Source of the DNA: Arthrobacter nitroguajacolicus_D
GTDB taxonomy: Bacteria > Actinomycetota > Actinomycetes > Actinomycetales > Micrococcaceae
NCBI RefSeq assembly: GCF_031455195.1
Contig: NZ_JAVDSH010000001.1
Coordinates: forward strand, 310,001 to 374,000
Direction: 5' to 3'
DNA length: 64,000 nucleotides
Below the pieces are notes generated by a model that was not told the DNA's origin, did not search any database, and was given only the letters and a program-made list of their open reading frames with translations. How positions within the stretch are numbered: position 1 is the stretch's first letter; each line of letters opens with the position of its first letter. Below are positions 43,243 to 52,764 of this stretch, in pieces. Both the position numbers and the translations under genes were made by a program.

Positions 43243-44556
43243 TTAGTTGTCGGTCGCGGCGAGTTCGCGCTCAACAGCTGCGGTCAGGCGCTCTTCGATC
43301 GCCGGAACCTTGATCTGCTGAATGATCTCGTTGAGGAAGCCCCGGACCACCAAGCGGCGGGCAACCTTTTCGGGGATGCCACGGGCCATGAGATAGAACA
43401 AGTGCTCGTCATCGAAACGGCCGGTGGCGCTGGCGTGGCCGGCACCCTCGATCAAACCCGTCTCGATTTCAAGGTTTGGCACGGAGTCGGCACGGGCGCC
43501 GTCGGTGAGGACCAGGTTGCGGTTGGCCTCGTAGGTGTCGGTGCCTTCTGCTTCCTTCCGGATCAGGACGTCGCCCACCCACACGCTGTGGGCATTTCGA
43601 CCCTGCAGGGCACCCTTGTAGAGGACCCGCGACTTGCAGTTGGCCACGGCGTGGTCAACGAACAGGCGCTGCTCCAGGTGCTGCCCGGCATCGGCGAAGT
43701 AGAGACCGAACATCTCGACGTCGGCGCCAGGTGCGGTGAAGCGGGTGGACGGCGTGACACGCACGAGGTCGCCGCCAAGGCTGACCACGATGTGCTTGAA
43801 CTTGGCATCGCGGCCGATCTTTGCCTGCTGCGATGACGCGTGGACAGCGTTGTCAGCCCATTCCTGGAGTGAGATCACTGTCAGTTCAGCGCCCTCTTCC
43901 ACGATGATCTCGACGTTCTCGGACACCACGGCAGTGCCCTGGTGGTCAAGGACAACGACAGCCTTGGAGAAGCGCTCAGCCACAATCACGATGTGCTGGG
44001 CTGACGGTGCCTCTCCGGCGCCGGTGACCAGGACCGAAACTTCGCTTTCGGCCTGCAGTTCGGCGGGGACGGTGACAACCGTTGCTTCGGCAAAGTTCTC
44101 CCATGCATTGGCGGACACGAGGTCCTCCGGGATGGCTGCCTGGCCAATGCGCTTGTCGTCGCGGCCCACGGTCCCAACAACGACGCCGGCAGGCGCCGTG
44201 ACGCTGACAGTGGGAGCTGCACCGTTGAGCACCTCGGTGTGGAGGCCGCGCAGGCGCTTCAGGGGGGTGAAGCGCCAGTCTTCCTCAAGGCCGTTCAACG
44301 GCTTGAAGTCAGCCAGCTTGTATGAGGTGAGACGGCCTGCACGGGAGCTGTCGGGGATGCCCACGCCGCCACCATGCGAGTGGCTCTTGGCCGAAGCGCC
44401 GCCGAGCGGACCAGCGGAAGGCTGCTCCGACGTCGTGCTGGTGTTCGTTCCGGTGTTGACGGGCGAAAGGTTCTCGCCTTCCTCGGTGAAGCCGTTGATA
44501 AACGGCTGGGCCGAGGGCGCGCCGATGCGCGCCTTTTCTGTTGTGATATCAGTCAT
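43243..44556 (-). CDS. sufD: Fe-S cluster assembly protein SufD
   Basis: A 437-residue SufBD-superfamily protein with the central beta-helix and the C-terminal block GRFDDEHLFYLMARGI then ARRLVVRGFLNEI. It partners SufB and SufC in the scaffold complex. The N-terminal about 65 residues (Ser/Gly-rich) are low in complexity. It lies 2 bp after the sufB stop, so translation is coupled. Confidence 0.95.
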   Translation of the reverse strand: MTDITTEKARIGAPSAQPFINGFTEEGENLSPVNTGTNTSTTSEQPSAGPLGGASAKSHSHGGGVGIPDSSRAGRLTSYKLADFKPLNGLEEDWRFTPLKRLRGLHTEVLNGAAPTVSVTAPAGVVVGTVGRDDKRIGQAAIPEDLVSANAWENFAEATVVTVPAELQAESEVSVLVTGAGEAPSAQHIVIVAERFSKAVVVLDHQGTAVVSENVEIIVEEGAELTVISLQEWADNAVHASSQQAKIGRDAKFKHIVVSLGGDLVRVTPSTRFTAPGADVEMFGLYFADAGQHLEQRLFVDHAVANCKSRVLYKGALQGRNAHSVWVGDVLIRKEAEGTDTYEANRNLVLTDGARADSVPNLEIETGLIEGAGHASATGRFDDEHLFYLMARGIPEKVARRLVVRGFLNEIIQQIKVPAIEERLTAAVERELAATDN

Positions 44557-44558
44557 TG

Positions 44559-46022
44559 TTAACCGACGGACCCTTCCATCTGCAGTTCAATCAAGCGGTT
44601 CAGCTCAAGGGCGTACTCCATGGGGAGTTCACGGGCGATCGGCTCAATAAAGCCGCGCACGATCATGGCCATGGCCTCGTCTTCGGGCATGCCGCGGGAC
44701 ATCAGATAGAAGAGCTGCTCTTCGCTGACGCGGGAAACGGTGGCCTCGTGGCCCATGACAACGTCATCCTCGCGGATGTCGATGTACGGGTACGTATCCG
44801 AGCGGGAAATCGTATCCACCAGGAGGGCATCGCAACGGACCGTGTTGGCCGAGTGCTTGGCGCCCTCGCGGACCTGGACCAGGCCGCGGTAAGCTGCACG
44901 GCCGCCACCGCGGGCCACGGACTTGGAAATGATGGAGCTCTTGGTGTTCGGAGCGATGTGAACCATCTTGGACCCGGTGTCCTGGTGCTGGCCCTCGCCT
45001 GCGAAGGCGATCGACAGCGTCTCACCCTTGGCGTGCTCGCCAACGAGGTAGACGGCCGGGTACTTCATGGTCACCTTGGAACCGATGTTGCCATCGATCC
45101 ACTCCATGGTGGCGCCCTCTTCGCAGATGGCGCGCTTGGTGACCAGGTTGTACACGTTGGTGGACCAGTTCTGGATGGTCGTGTAGCGGACGCGGGCGCC
45201 CTTCTTCACGATGATCTCCACGACAGCCGAGTGCAGGGAATCCGAGGTGTAGATCGGCGCCGTGCAACCTTCGATGTAGTGAACGTAGGAGTCTTCATCG
45301 GCGATGATGAGCGTGCGCTCGAACTGGCCCATGTTTTCCGTGTTGATGCGGAAGTAGGCCTGCAGAGGGATGTCCACGTGAACGCCCTTGGGCACGTACA
45401 CGAAGGAACCGCCGGACCACACGGCCGTGTTCAGCGAAGCGAACTTGTTGTCGCCCACGGGGATGATGGTTCCGAAGTACTCCTGGAAGATCTCCGGGTG
45501 CTCGCGCAGGGCGGTGTCTGTGTCCAGGAAGATGACGCCCTGGGCTTCCAGGTCCTCACGGATCTGGTGGTACACGACCTCGGATTCGTACTGTGCCGCG
45601 ACACCGGATACCAAGCGGCTGCGCTCAGCTTCGGGGATGCCGAGCTTCTCGTAGGTGTTCCGGATGTCTTCCGGAAGGTCTTCCCACGTTGCCGCCTGCT
45701 TCTCGGTGGAACGCACAAAGTACTTGATGTTGTCGAAGTCGATGCCGGAGAGGTCTGCACCCCAGGTGGGCATGGGCTTACGGTCGAAGTACTTCAGGCC
45801 TTTAAGGCGCAGATCGAGCATCCATTCGGGCTCGTTCTTCTTCGAGGAGATGTCGCGGACGACCTCCTCGTTGAGGCCACGACGGGCGTTGGCGCCTACG
45901 TCGTTCTTGTCGGCCCAGCCGTACTCGTAGTTTCCGATACCGTGCAGTTCGGGATTCTTCTCCAGAATCTCCGAGATCACAGTGCCGTCGGCTACCGCTT
46001 TCTCTGCTATTTGGTCCGTCAT
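44559..46022 (-). CDS. sufB: Fe-S cluster assembly protein SufB
   Basis: A 487-residue SufB, the scaffold on which the nascent cluster is formed. Diagnostic stretches are LGIPEAERSRLVSGVAAQYE, SVARGGGRAAYRG and the C-terminal block with SEEQLFYLMSRGMPEDEAM. No intein is present, unlike in mycobacterial SufB. The ATG at 46022 shares a base with the sufR stop (TGATG), so sufR and sufB are coupled. AAAGG lies upstream of the start. Confidence 0.97.
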   Translation of the reverse strand: MTDQIAEKAVADGTVISEILEKNPELHGIGNYEYGWADKNDVGANARRGLNEEVVRDISSKKNEPEWMLDLRLKGLKYFDRKPMPTWGADLSGIDFDNIKYFVRSTEKQAATWEDLPEDIRNTYEKLGIPEAERSRLVSGVAAQYESEVVYHQIREDLEAQGVIFLDTDTALREHPEIFQEYFGTIIPVGDNKFASLNTAVWSGGSFVYVPKGVHVDIPLQAYFRINTENMGQFERTLIIADEDSYVHYIEGCTAPIYTSDSLHSAVVEIIVKKGARVRYTTIQNWSTNVYNLVTKRAICEEGATMEWIDGNIGSKVTMKYPAVYLVGEHAKGETLSIAFAGEGQHQDTGSKMVHIAPNTKSSIISKSVARGGGRAAYRGLVQVREGAKHSANTVRCDALLVDTISRSDTYPYIDIREDDVVMGHEATVSRVSEEQLFYLMSRGMPEDEAMAMIVRGFIEPIARELPMEYALELNRLIELQMEGSVG

Positions 46023-46843
46023 CACGGCCTTTCTTGCTGGTTGTTTGATTCCTGGTACGGACTCACGGACTGCTCTTCGGCACCTGTAGGCACCGTGGCA
46101 GCCAAGCGCCCGGTAGGTATGTGGGTTGTGCAGACATGTCCGCCCTGCGCGAGCGTAGACAGCCGCCGGACGTCGACGCCGACCAAACGGGAAAAGACCT
46201 TGGTTTCGGTGTCGCAAAAGACGGGGAATTCAGCAGCGAGGCGCTGGATAGGGCAATGTCCCTGGCAGAGTTGCACGCTGGACAATGCCGCCGGCAGGGG
46301 TGCCTTGGCTTCGATGGAATGTGCTGAGGCAACAAATCCGTCGCGGCTCAGGGCCCTCGACAGGGCAGCCGCCCGGGCAGTGATGTCGTCCCCGGCTGCT
46401 TCGACTTCGGGGGCGTACCGGCGTTCCATGTCGGAGAAGCGTTCTTCCGCGTACTCGCGGACGGCGTCCTCTCCGGCGAGTTCCTGGAGCCGCCTGAGCG
46501 CTGAACTGGCGATGTTCAGGTAATCGTCGCCGAGCTTGGACTGTCCCCGGGAGCTGAGCACGTAACGGCGTGCGGGTCGGCCTGCGCCGGATCCGGCCTT
46601 CGCTACCCGCTTGACCTCGATGACGCCAGTGCGTTCCAAGTGGTCAAGGTGCCGGCGAACCGCGGCGGGGGTGAATCCGAGGAGGTCGCCGAGTTCGGCG
46701 GCACTCACGGGACCGACCTCGAGGACGGCACTGAGGACGCGGTCACGGGTGCGGTCATCCGCGTCCGGCAACGCAGGCGCGGCAACGGGTGCCCCTGCCG
46801 CTGCAGCATGCCGCTTAGGGGGCATGGAAACTGGACTGCTCAT
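46022..46843 (-). CDS. sufR: SufR-type Fe-S-sensing transcriptional regulator
   Basis: A 273-residue DeoR/ArsR-like winged-helix regulator. The HTH lies at about 46-72 (VSAAELGDLLGFTPAAVRRHLDHL in part), and the C-terminal half has cysteines at 193, 197, 210 and 238 that fit the Fe-S ligand set of SufR repressors. It heads the suf operon and likely represses it when clusters are sufficient. The start is one of several: ATG 46843, GTG 46852 or ATG 46825, with no Shine-Dalgarno; a leaderless message is possible. Confidence 0.88.
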   Translation of the reverse strand: MSSPVSMPPKRHAAAAGAPVAAPALPDADDRTRDRVLSAVLEVGPVSAAELGDLLGFTPAAVRRHLDHLERTGVIEVKRVAKAGSGAGRPARRYVLSSRGQSKLGDDYLNIASSALRRLQELAGEDAVREYAEERFSDMERRYAPEVEAAGDDITARAAALSRALSRDGFVASAHSIEAKAPLPAALSSVQLCQGHCPIQRLAAEFPVFCDTETKVFSRLVGVDVRRLSTLAQGGHVCTTHIPTGRLAATVPTGAEEQSVSPYQESNNQQERP

Positions 46844-46852
46844 GGAATACAC

Positions 46853-46878
46853 AACACAATCATGTCGTAATTTGTTTC
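46853..46878. promoter_or_regulatory. Possible SufR operator
   Basis: An imperfect inverted repeat, AACACAAT then about 9 bp then ATTTGTTT, directly upstream of sufR. It is placed where an autorepressor site would be expected. Tentative. Confidence 0.3.
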
Positions 46879-46941
46879 ATGCATCCAGTAAGGCAAGACT
46901 GACCTACGCCTGCCCGCCAAGTGTGACCGTACTACTTCCCG

Positions 46942-46953
46942 TAGAATACTTTG
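46942..46953 (+). promoter_or_regulatory. Leaderless promoter of the ABC transporter operon
   Basis: TAGAAT (46942-46947) lies 6 bp before the GTG at 46954 with no ribosome site between, the pattern of a leaderless transcript. The -35 is unclear. Confidence 0.4.
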
Positions 46954-47919
46954 GTGCGATCACCCGATTCCCCTGTCCTCACCATAGACGGACTAATTAA
47001 GGATGTAGGCCCCTTGGCCTCCCTTGACGGCAAGATGCTCCGGGTAGTCAGTGGGCTGTCCATGGTGGCTGAGCGCGGTCAGGTGACTGCCCTGCTTGGG
47101 GCCAATGGTGCCGGCAAGACCACCACGCTTGAGTGTGCCCAGGGCCTGCAGAAGCGGACCGGTGGCAGTATTTCCCTGCTCGGTGAGGACCCGGATACGG
47201 CGGGGGCCCAGCTGAGGTCCCGCGTAGGCGTGATGCTCCAGGATGGTGGCCTGCCGCCGTCGGCCCGTCCCATCCCGTTGCTGCGGCACATTGCCGGCAT
47301 GTACCAAAACCCCATGGATATCGACGCACTGGTGCAGCGCCTCGGAATCGACCAGTTCAGCCGCACCACTGTGCGTCGGCTCTCCGGCGGCCAAAAGCAG
47401 CGGCTGGCGTTGGCAGCGGCTTTGGTGGGAAACCCGGAGATCCTGTTCCTGGATGAGCCAAGCGCGGGACTCGACCCGCAGTCGCGCCAGACGGTTTTCG
47501 ACCTGATTGCGGAACTTCGCGACGCCGGAATGGGGATCATCCTGACGACGCACCTGATGGACGACGCCGAACGCCTTGCGGATTATGTCTACATCATCGA
47601 CGGGGGCCACAACGTAGTGGAAGGAACTGTTGCCGGGCTTCTGCAACACGACCACACTACTGACGCCACCGTTACTGACCGGACCCTGTTTTTCGATGCG
47701 CCCCCCGGCCTGGACTTCACAGGCGTCCTTGGCGGGGCGTTGCGGGTCAGCGAGAGCCGGTCAGGCAGTTACTCGGTAACCGGCGAACTCACTCCCGAGG
47801 ACCTCGCTGCCTTGACGGCCTGGTGGGCAGAGCGGAACATCATGCCTGCCTCGCTGCGCTTGGAAGCCCGCAGCCTGGAAGACGTGTTCCTTGACATCTC
47901 CGGAAGGGACGTCCGATGA
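46954..47919 (+). CDS. ABC transporter ATP-binding protein
   Basis: A 321-residue exporter-type ABC ATPase. Walker A is GANGAGKTT (49-57), signature LSGGQKQRLALA (about 143), Walker B ILFLDEPSAGLD, and the extended C-terminal region (about 240-321) resembles DrrA-like ATPases. It is ATGA-coupled to a permease and precedes ctaA. A similar ABC pair lies between suf and ctaA in mycobacteria (by memory Rv1457c-Rv1458c). A role in heme or lipid export is only inferred. GTG 46954 is chosen as a leaderless start; TTG 46951 is possible. Confidence 0.88.
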   Translation: MRSPDSPVLTIDGLIKDVGPLASLDGKMLRVVSGLSMVAERGQVTALLGANGAGKTTTLECAQGLQKRTGGSISLLGEDPDTAGAQLRSRVGVMLQDGGLPPSARPIPLLRHIAGMYQNPMDIDALVQRLGIDQFSRTTVRRLSGGQKQRLALAAALVGNPEILFLDEPSAGLDPQSRQTVFDLIAELRDAGMGIILTTHLMDDAERLADYVYIIDGGHNVVEGTVAGLLQHDHTTDATVTDRTLFFDAPPGLDFTGVLGGALRVSESRSGSYSVTGELTPEDLAALTAWWAERNIMPASLRLEARSLEDVFLDISGRDVR

Positions 47920-48680
47920 GCAAACTGCTTTCACCCAACGCGGGACCGGCATCACTGCCCCGCCGGATCATGCAGCAAGGGCGCTACGAAACCATCACCA
48001 TGCTGCGCAACGGTGAGCAACTCATCCTCGCGATCGTCCTGCCCCTGATGGCGCTGGTGGGCTTGGCTGTTACCCCTTTGCTTGACGGCCTAGGCGGCTC
48101 CCGGGTGGATGTTGCCACCCCCGGAATCCTGGCCCTGTGCGCCATGTCCACGGCCTTCACCGGCCAGGGCATCGCAACGGGCTTTGACCGCCGGTACGGC
48201 GTCCTCCGTTTCCTGTCCACCACTCCCCTCGGCCGAACCGGGTTGATTGCCGGAAAGGTCCTGGCAGTTCTGGTGGTCCTGGTGCTCCAGGTTCTGGTGG
48301 TGGGGGCAGTCGCGGGCCTGCTGGGGTGGCAGCCCCGGCCAGAGGCTTGGATTCCGGGACTCGGATTGCTGATCCTGGGCGCCGCGGCCTTCACTGCGCT
48401 GGGTTTGCTCGTGGCGGGCACTGTTCGCCCCGAGGCTACGTTGGCCATCACCAACCTGGTGTGGATACTCTTTGGCGCCCTGGGAGGAATCGTCGTACCG
48501 GCCGAACGACTCCCCGCCCTGGTCCAGAGCATCGTGCATTTCCTTCCCTCCGGTGCATTGGGTGAGGCCCTGCGGGAAGCGTTCCTGCAGGGTACTGTCC
48601 CCCTTGCCGCCGTCGTGATCCTCGTACTGTGGACCTTAGTGGCCGGTGCCGCCGCCATCCGCTGGTTCAAGTGGAACTAA
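47916..48680 (+). CDS. ABC transporter permease (ABC-2 type)
   Basis: A 254-residue membrane protein with six hydrophobic segments of ABC-2 type; the GVLRFLSTTPLGRTGLIAGK loop is typical of daunorubicin-like export permeases. Its ATG overlaps the ATPase stop (ATGA). Substrate unknown. It leads into ctaA, 47 bp further on, and probably belongs to the same transcript. Confidence 0.9.
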   Translation: MSKLLSPNAGPASLPRRIMQQGRYETITMLRNGEQLILAIVLPLMALVGLAVTPLLDGLGGSRVDVATPGILALCAMSTAFTGQGIATGFDRRYGVLRFLSTTPLGRTGLIAGKVLAVLVVLVLQVLVVGAVAGLLGWQPRPEAWIPGLGLLILGAAAFTALGLLVAGTVRPEATLAITNLVWILFGALGGIVVPAERLPALVQSIVHFLPSGALGEALREAFLQGTVPLAAVVILVLWTLVAGAAAIRWFKWN

Positions 48681-48727
48681 CCAGCCGCGTGTCAACCAAC
48701 AATGCAGAACTGAGAAGTGAGAAAACT

Positions 48728-49672
48728 GTGAGCACGGCTTCGCGCCTCCCGAAAACCGTCCAGCGCCTGACGTCCAAGCTGCCGACCGAGGTCAACAAGA
48801 CGGTCCGCCGTCTCGCCCTGTTCTCGCTCATTGGGCAGACAGTCCTGGTTGTCACCGGTGGCGCAGTCCGCCTTACAGCTTCCGGCCTGGGCTGTCCCAC
48901 CTGGCCCCGATGCACCAGTGACTCGCTGGTGAACACGCCGGAAATGGGTGTTCACGGGTTCATCGAGTTCGGCAACCGACTGCTGACCTTCGCCCTCGCT
49001 GCCGTTGCGGCACTGATGTTGGTGTACTTGTGGAACCTTCGCAGGGAGCGCCGCGACCTTTTCCTGCTGGCATTGGGACTTCTGGCCAGCATCCCGGCTC
49101 AGGCAATCATCGGGGGTATCACTGTCCTGTCCGGCCTGAACCCCTGGGTGGTGGGCCTGCACTTCCTGGTCTCCATGGCGTTGGTGGTTCTCTCTACCCT
49201 GCTGGTCAACCGGGCTTACGGCCGCACCGGCAAGTTCATGAACCGCACCCTGCCTGTCCTGCCGACCGTGGCCCGTCCGCTCATGCTCGCTGTTGCTGTG
49301 TTCTCGGCGCTGTCCGTCATGCTGGGCGTCGTAGTCACAGGAGCGGGACCGCACGCCGGCGACGCCGATGCGCCACGCAACGACCTTGACTGGGACCTTT
49401 TCTCGCACATCCACGCCGTCCCCGCCTACCTGATCACCGGCGGAACCCTTTTCGCACTCTACTTGGTGTTCCGGCACAAGCTTGTTGGACCGTTCCGGAC
49501 GGCGACATACCTCCTCTTGGGCGTGACCTTGCTCCAGGCCGTCATCGGCTTTACCCAGTACTACAACGGTATTCCTGCCCTGCTGGTGGGCGCCCACATG
49601 CTTGGCGCTGCGGTGCTGATGAGCGCCTCAACCAATGCGGCCGACGTCGCACGTTCCAGCCCGCAGCGTTAG
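48728..49672 (+). CDS. ctaA: Heme A synthase
   Basis: A 314-residue polytopic membrane protein (about eight helices) that oxidises heme O to heme A. It has GGAVRLTASGLGCPTWPRC in the first helix-loop, the heme-ligand histidine regions (VHGFIEFGNR, LHFLVSMALV, FSHIHAVPAYL, GAHMLGAAV). The GTG at 48728 (MSTASRLPK) has a purine-rich AAGTGAG upstream; an in-frame GTG at 48689 is an alternative. It works with CtaB encoded at 54.3 kb. Confidence 0.94.
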   Translation: MSTASRLPKTVQRLTSKLPTEVNKTVRRLALFSLIGQTVLVVTGGAVRLTASGLGCPTWPRCTSDSLVNTPEMGVHGFIEFGNRLLTFALAAVAALMLVYLWNLRRERRDLFLLALGLLASIPAQAIIGGITVLSGLNPWVVGLHFLVSMALVVLSTLLVNRAYGRTGKFMNRTLPVLPTVARPLMLAVAVFSALSVMLGVVVTGAGPHAGDADAPRNDLDWDLFSHIHAVPAYLITGGTLFALYLVFRHKLVGPFRTATYLLLGVTLLQAVIGFTQYYNGIPALLVGAHMLGAAVLMSASTNAADVARSSPQR

Positions 49673-51636
49673 CTGCGGATGAGCTGGGCGGGGTTCGCCC
49701 GCGACGCCACCACTGCCGGATAGACCGCTGACAGGGTACCGCTCAGCAGACCCGCCGCGATACCCAGGATGGCCGCATCCGCCGGTATAACGGGCAGCCA
49801 GCCCTCGTTCGCCGAATAGGCAAGGGCAGCGCCCATTCCTGCGGCGGCGCCGGCAACCCCGCCCAGCGTACCCACCAACGCACCCTCCACCAGAAACATG
49901 GACGCCAAGGCGCCCCTGCGCATACCGAGGGCCAGCCTCAACGCTATCTCCTGCGTTCGTGCCAGGACCCCCACATACATTGTTGTGCCTGCGCTCAAGC
50001 TTGCGATTGCCAGGAGAATTACCGAAACCATCGCAACCATTCGACCCAGGTCAGTGTTAATCCCGTGTTTGAGCTCCCTGAGGTCAGCAACGGTCTGCAC
50101 CTCGACTGCTTCCGGTGATGCGGGACTCAGGGCCTTGGGGAGCGCTTCTGCTATGGCCGCCGGCGCGCCCGTGCGGGTACGAAGGACCAGGGTGGCAGCC
50201 ATCTTGTGTGAAGCAATTGGATACGACCCAACGCCCACCACCACAGCGCCACCCAAAACGGGGTCGCGTCCTGGGTTGTTGATGATTCCCACCACTGATA
50301 CGGGTTGCCCATAGAGCCAGACCACGACGCCGGGGCCGGGCTTCGCTACGCCCAGTTGACGCGCTGCGTCCCGGCCCAGGAATGCCACCGGTGCCCCGAA
50401 TGAATGGTCAAGCAGAGCGACATCACCGTAGGAAACGTGGGCCCCCTGCAGGCGGACGTAAGCGGCGTCTGCAATGAGGACTGCACCACTGAATGGAGGT
50501 GCTTCCGGGACGGAGCCCGGCCGGAACGTCGAAGGCTGTGCCTCGCTGGCCGGGATTTCGGCGACCACGCCGGCATCGGTGACCCCGGGAAGCAGGCTCG
50601 ATTCCATCAGATCCGTCGACACAGCCGCCCAGGAATCGTAACCGCCCACCCGTGTGGCCCGGACTTCATCATTGGCCGCTGCGTTTATGCGTGCGGAAAC
50701 CTTGACGGCGGCACTTTCGCTGAGACTGACGGCCGCGACCAGCCCACCAGTGCCCAAAAGGAAAGCAAGAACCAACAGCAGGGCCTTGGCTGGGCGTGTG
50801 GTCAGGGCAGACAGCGCGTCAGCGACAAGGTCGATGACCTCATGCCTGCGACGCCGGTCCAGGATGGGACGATGTTCGCCGGCTGTGAAGTGATTCTGTC
50901 CACCCTGTTCTGCAGGGAAAACGGGCCCCGTGTCGTCAATAATGCGTCCGTCCCGCATGGTGATGGTTCGGTCCGCGGATGCTGCGATGCCAGGGTCATG
51001 CGTGACCACGACTACCGTGGTGCCGCCCTTCTGTAGCTGCCGTAGGTGATCCACCACCACGCGTCCGTTGGCGGTGTCCAGGCTTCCGGTGGGTTCATCG
51101 GCCAGAACCACGGTGGGCGCGCCGATGACCGCGCGTGCAATGGCCAGGCGTTGCCGCTCCCCACCGGAGAGCAAGGAGGCGGGGGTTTGTGTCCTGTCCT
51201 CCAAGCCGAACCTGCGCAGGGCGGGAATAACCAAGCGCTTCTGCTCTTTCCAGGCAACTCCCCGAGAGCGAAGCCCCAGAACTGCGTTTCTGGCAGCGGC
51301 GTCCCGTCCCACCATGTGGGACTCCTGAAAAATGAACCCGAAGGTCCTTGCCCGGAGTTCCGCCCGCTGCCTGATCGGCAGAACGCCGACATCGGCGCCC
51401 ATCACTACATACGTTCCGCCAGTCGGCGCGTCCAGCAAACCCAGGATGTTGAGCAGGGTCGATTTGCCGGAGCCAGAGGGCCCGACGATAGCCACGAATT
51501 CCCCTGCCCGAATGTCCAGGTTCACGTCTTCCACGGCTTTGGCCCCGGGAAACTCCCGGCTGACATGCCGCAGGGAGATCAGGGGGTCCTCCCCGAGCGG
51601 GGCGATGCTGGGCGCGAGCTGCCCTTTGGCGCTCAC
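49669..51636 (-). CDS. MacB-type ABC transporter, fused ATPase and FtsX-like permease
   Basis: A 655-residue protein. The N-terminal ABC domain has Walker A GPSGSGKST (52-60), signature LSGGERQRLAIA (about 155) and Walker B VLADEPTGSLD. A transmembrane helix follows (about 277-300), then a large external domain, and three C-terminal helices of FtsX type. This is the MacB/LolCDE mechanotransmission class rather than a channel. The GTG overlaps the adaptor stop (GTGA). Its tail meets ctaA stop with a 4-bp overlap. The export substrate may be the small secreted protein of the same cassette (inference). Confidence 0.9.
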   Translation of the reverse strand: MSAKGQLAPSIAPLGEDPLISLRHVSREFPGAKAVEDVNLDIRAGEFVAIVGPSGSGKSTLLNILGLLDAPTGGTYVVMGADVGVLPIRQRAELRARTFGFIFQESHMVGRDAAARNAVLGLRSRGVAWKEQKRLVIPALRRFGLEDRTQTPASLLSGGERQRLAIARAVIGAPTVVLADEPTGSLDTANGRVVVDHLRQLQKGGTTVVVVTHDPGIAASADRTITMRDGRIIDDTGPVFPAEQGGQNHFTAGEHRPILDRRRRHEVIDLVADALSALTTRPAKALLLVLAFLLGTGGLVAAVSLSESAAVKVSARINAAANDEVRATRVGGYDSWAAVSTDLMESSLLPGVTDAGVVAEIPASEAQPSTFRPGSVPEAPPFSGAVLIADAAYVRLQGAHVSYGDVALLDHSFGAPVAFLGRDAARQLGVAKPGPGVVVWLYGQPVSVVGIINNPGRDPVLGGAVVVGVGSYPIASHKMAATLVLRTRTGAPAAIAEALPKALSPASPEAVEVQTVADLRELKHGINTDLGRMVAMVSVILLAIASLSAGTTMYVGVLARTQEIALRLALGMRRGALASMFLVEGALVGTLGGVAGAAAGMGAALAYSANEGWLPVIPADAAILGIAAGLLSGTLSAVYPAVVASRANPAQLIRS

Positions 51637-52742
51637 GGCAGCAGAACCTTGTCGCCTACGGCGATGCCTTGGACGTCGGCCAACGCGGCCCAACCCTCAG
51701 CCTGGGCTGTCACTGTGACGTCTATCCGTTTCGAACCCTCTTCCGTGCCGAGTTGGACATAGGCGATTCCCGACTCCTGTCGAATGGCGATGAGCGGCAC
51801 CGCGAGCGACTGGGCCGGCACGCTTCCGGACGTCGCCGTGACGGACTGCCCGGGTGCCAAGCCAACGGTCCCCGAAGGGATGGAAAATGTAATGTCCATC
51901 CCCGGCACAACATTGTTGCCGCTGTCACCCTCAGTGAATGCGCCGGCAGCCGTCACCAAGGTATTCACACTTACCGTTCCTGCCCTGACGGTCACTGAGG
52001 ATCCGACGGCGAAGCTCCCGGCCTGGAGCACGGTGGCCCTGGCTACGATCGTGTCTTCGGCTATGGAGATCTGTGCCACCACGCCATCCTCTGCGAGCAC
52101 GGCGCCAGTCGCGGCAATCGAAGCAACTCTTCCTGTATCACCCGGAACCTGAACGAAGTCCCGCCAACGAAACATCACTGCGGGTGCGGACTTGTTGCTT
52201 GCGTCGACGTTGGATGACGTGGGGGCGGAGAAGCCCGCGGCCTTGTACCAGGCCTCAAGGGCATCTTGGGTCTGCTGGTCAAAGATTCCGGTTGCCTTCA
52301 CCGCAAACCCGAACCCAGCCAGGCTCTCTTGCAGCGCCCGGACGTCCGGGCCGGAGTCGCCAGCCACCAGGTCCCGATACATCGGAACGTTGGCAGGCAT
52401 CACCAGAAGGGGACGCCCGGATACGACAGCCAGCAACTCACCTGGCGCCACGGAATCTCCCACGGCCTTGGGTGTGGAAGTCAGGACCAGCCTGTCTATC
52501 CCATCGGAAAGACTCGCGGTGACTGGCGACGTTTTGCCGGCCACCACTTTCCCGGCAACAGTGACTTGTTGGGCCACAGCCCGGCGCTCGATGGTGGCCG
52601 ACACGGGAATCACCTCAGGGGTGTCCTGAGTCGAGGTTGCCATGGAAGCAGCTTGCGAGCCGGCCCAATAGGCAGCAAACATCCCTGACAACGCTACGAC
52701 ACCTGCGACCACCACAAGCCACCAGCGGGGTACGCGTTTCAT
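51633..52742 (-). CDS. Membrane-fusion adaptor with peptidoglycan-binding domain
   Basis: A 369-residue MacA-like adaptor. One N-terminal transmembrane helix (about 8-28) is followed by a biotinyl-lipoyl-like barrel interrupted by a PG_binding_1 domain (about 122-172, AGDSGPDVRALQESL ... QDALEAWY) and a beta-barrel C-terminus. This layout is common in Gram-positive MacB partners. The ATG at 52742 (MKRVPRWW) fits the membrane anchor; ATG 52778 overlaps the upstream gene and is less likely. Its stop overlaps the MacB start. Confidence 0.85.
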   Translation of the reverse strand: MKRVPRWWLVVVAGVVALSGMFAAYWAGSQAASMATSTQDTPEVIPVSATIERRAVAQQVTVAGKVVAGKTSPVTASLSDGIDRLVLTSTPKAVGDSVAPGELLAVVSGRPLLVMPANVPMYRDLVAGDSGPDVRALQESLAGFGFAVKATGIFDQQTQDALEAWYKAAGFSAPTSSNVDASNKSAPAVMFRWRDFVQVPGDTGRVASIAATGAVLAEDGVVAQISIAEDTIVARATVLQAGSFAVGSSVTVRAGTVSVNTLVTAAGAFTEGDSGNNVVPGMDITFSIPSGTVGLAPGQSVTATSGSVPAQSLAVPLIAIRQESGIAYVQLGTEEGSKRIDVTVTAQAEGWAALADVQGIAVGDKVLLP

Positions 52743-52764
52743 GGCGGGGCCGTCGAGTCTCGTC

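Noticed and set aside
44556..46523. A 655-codon plus-strand frame opposite sufB and sufR
   Set aside because: sufB is unmistakable on the other strand; the frame has unnatural composition and no motif.
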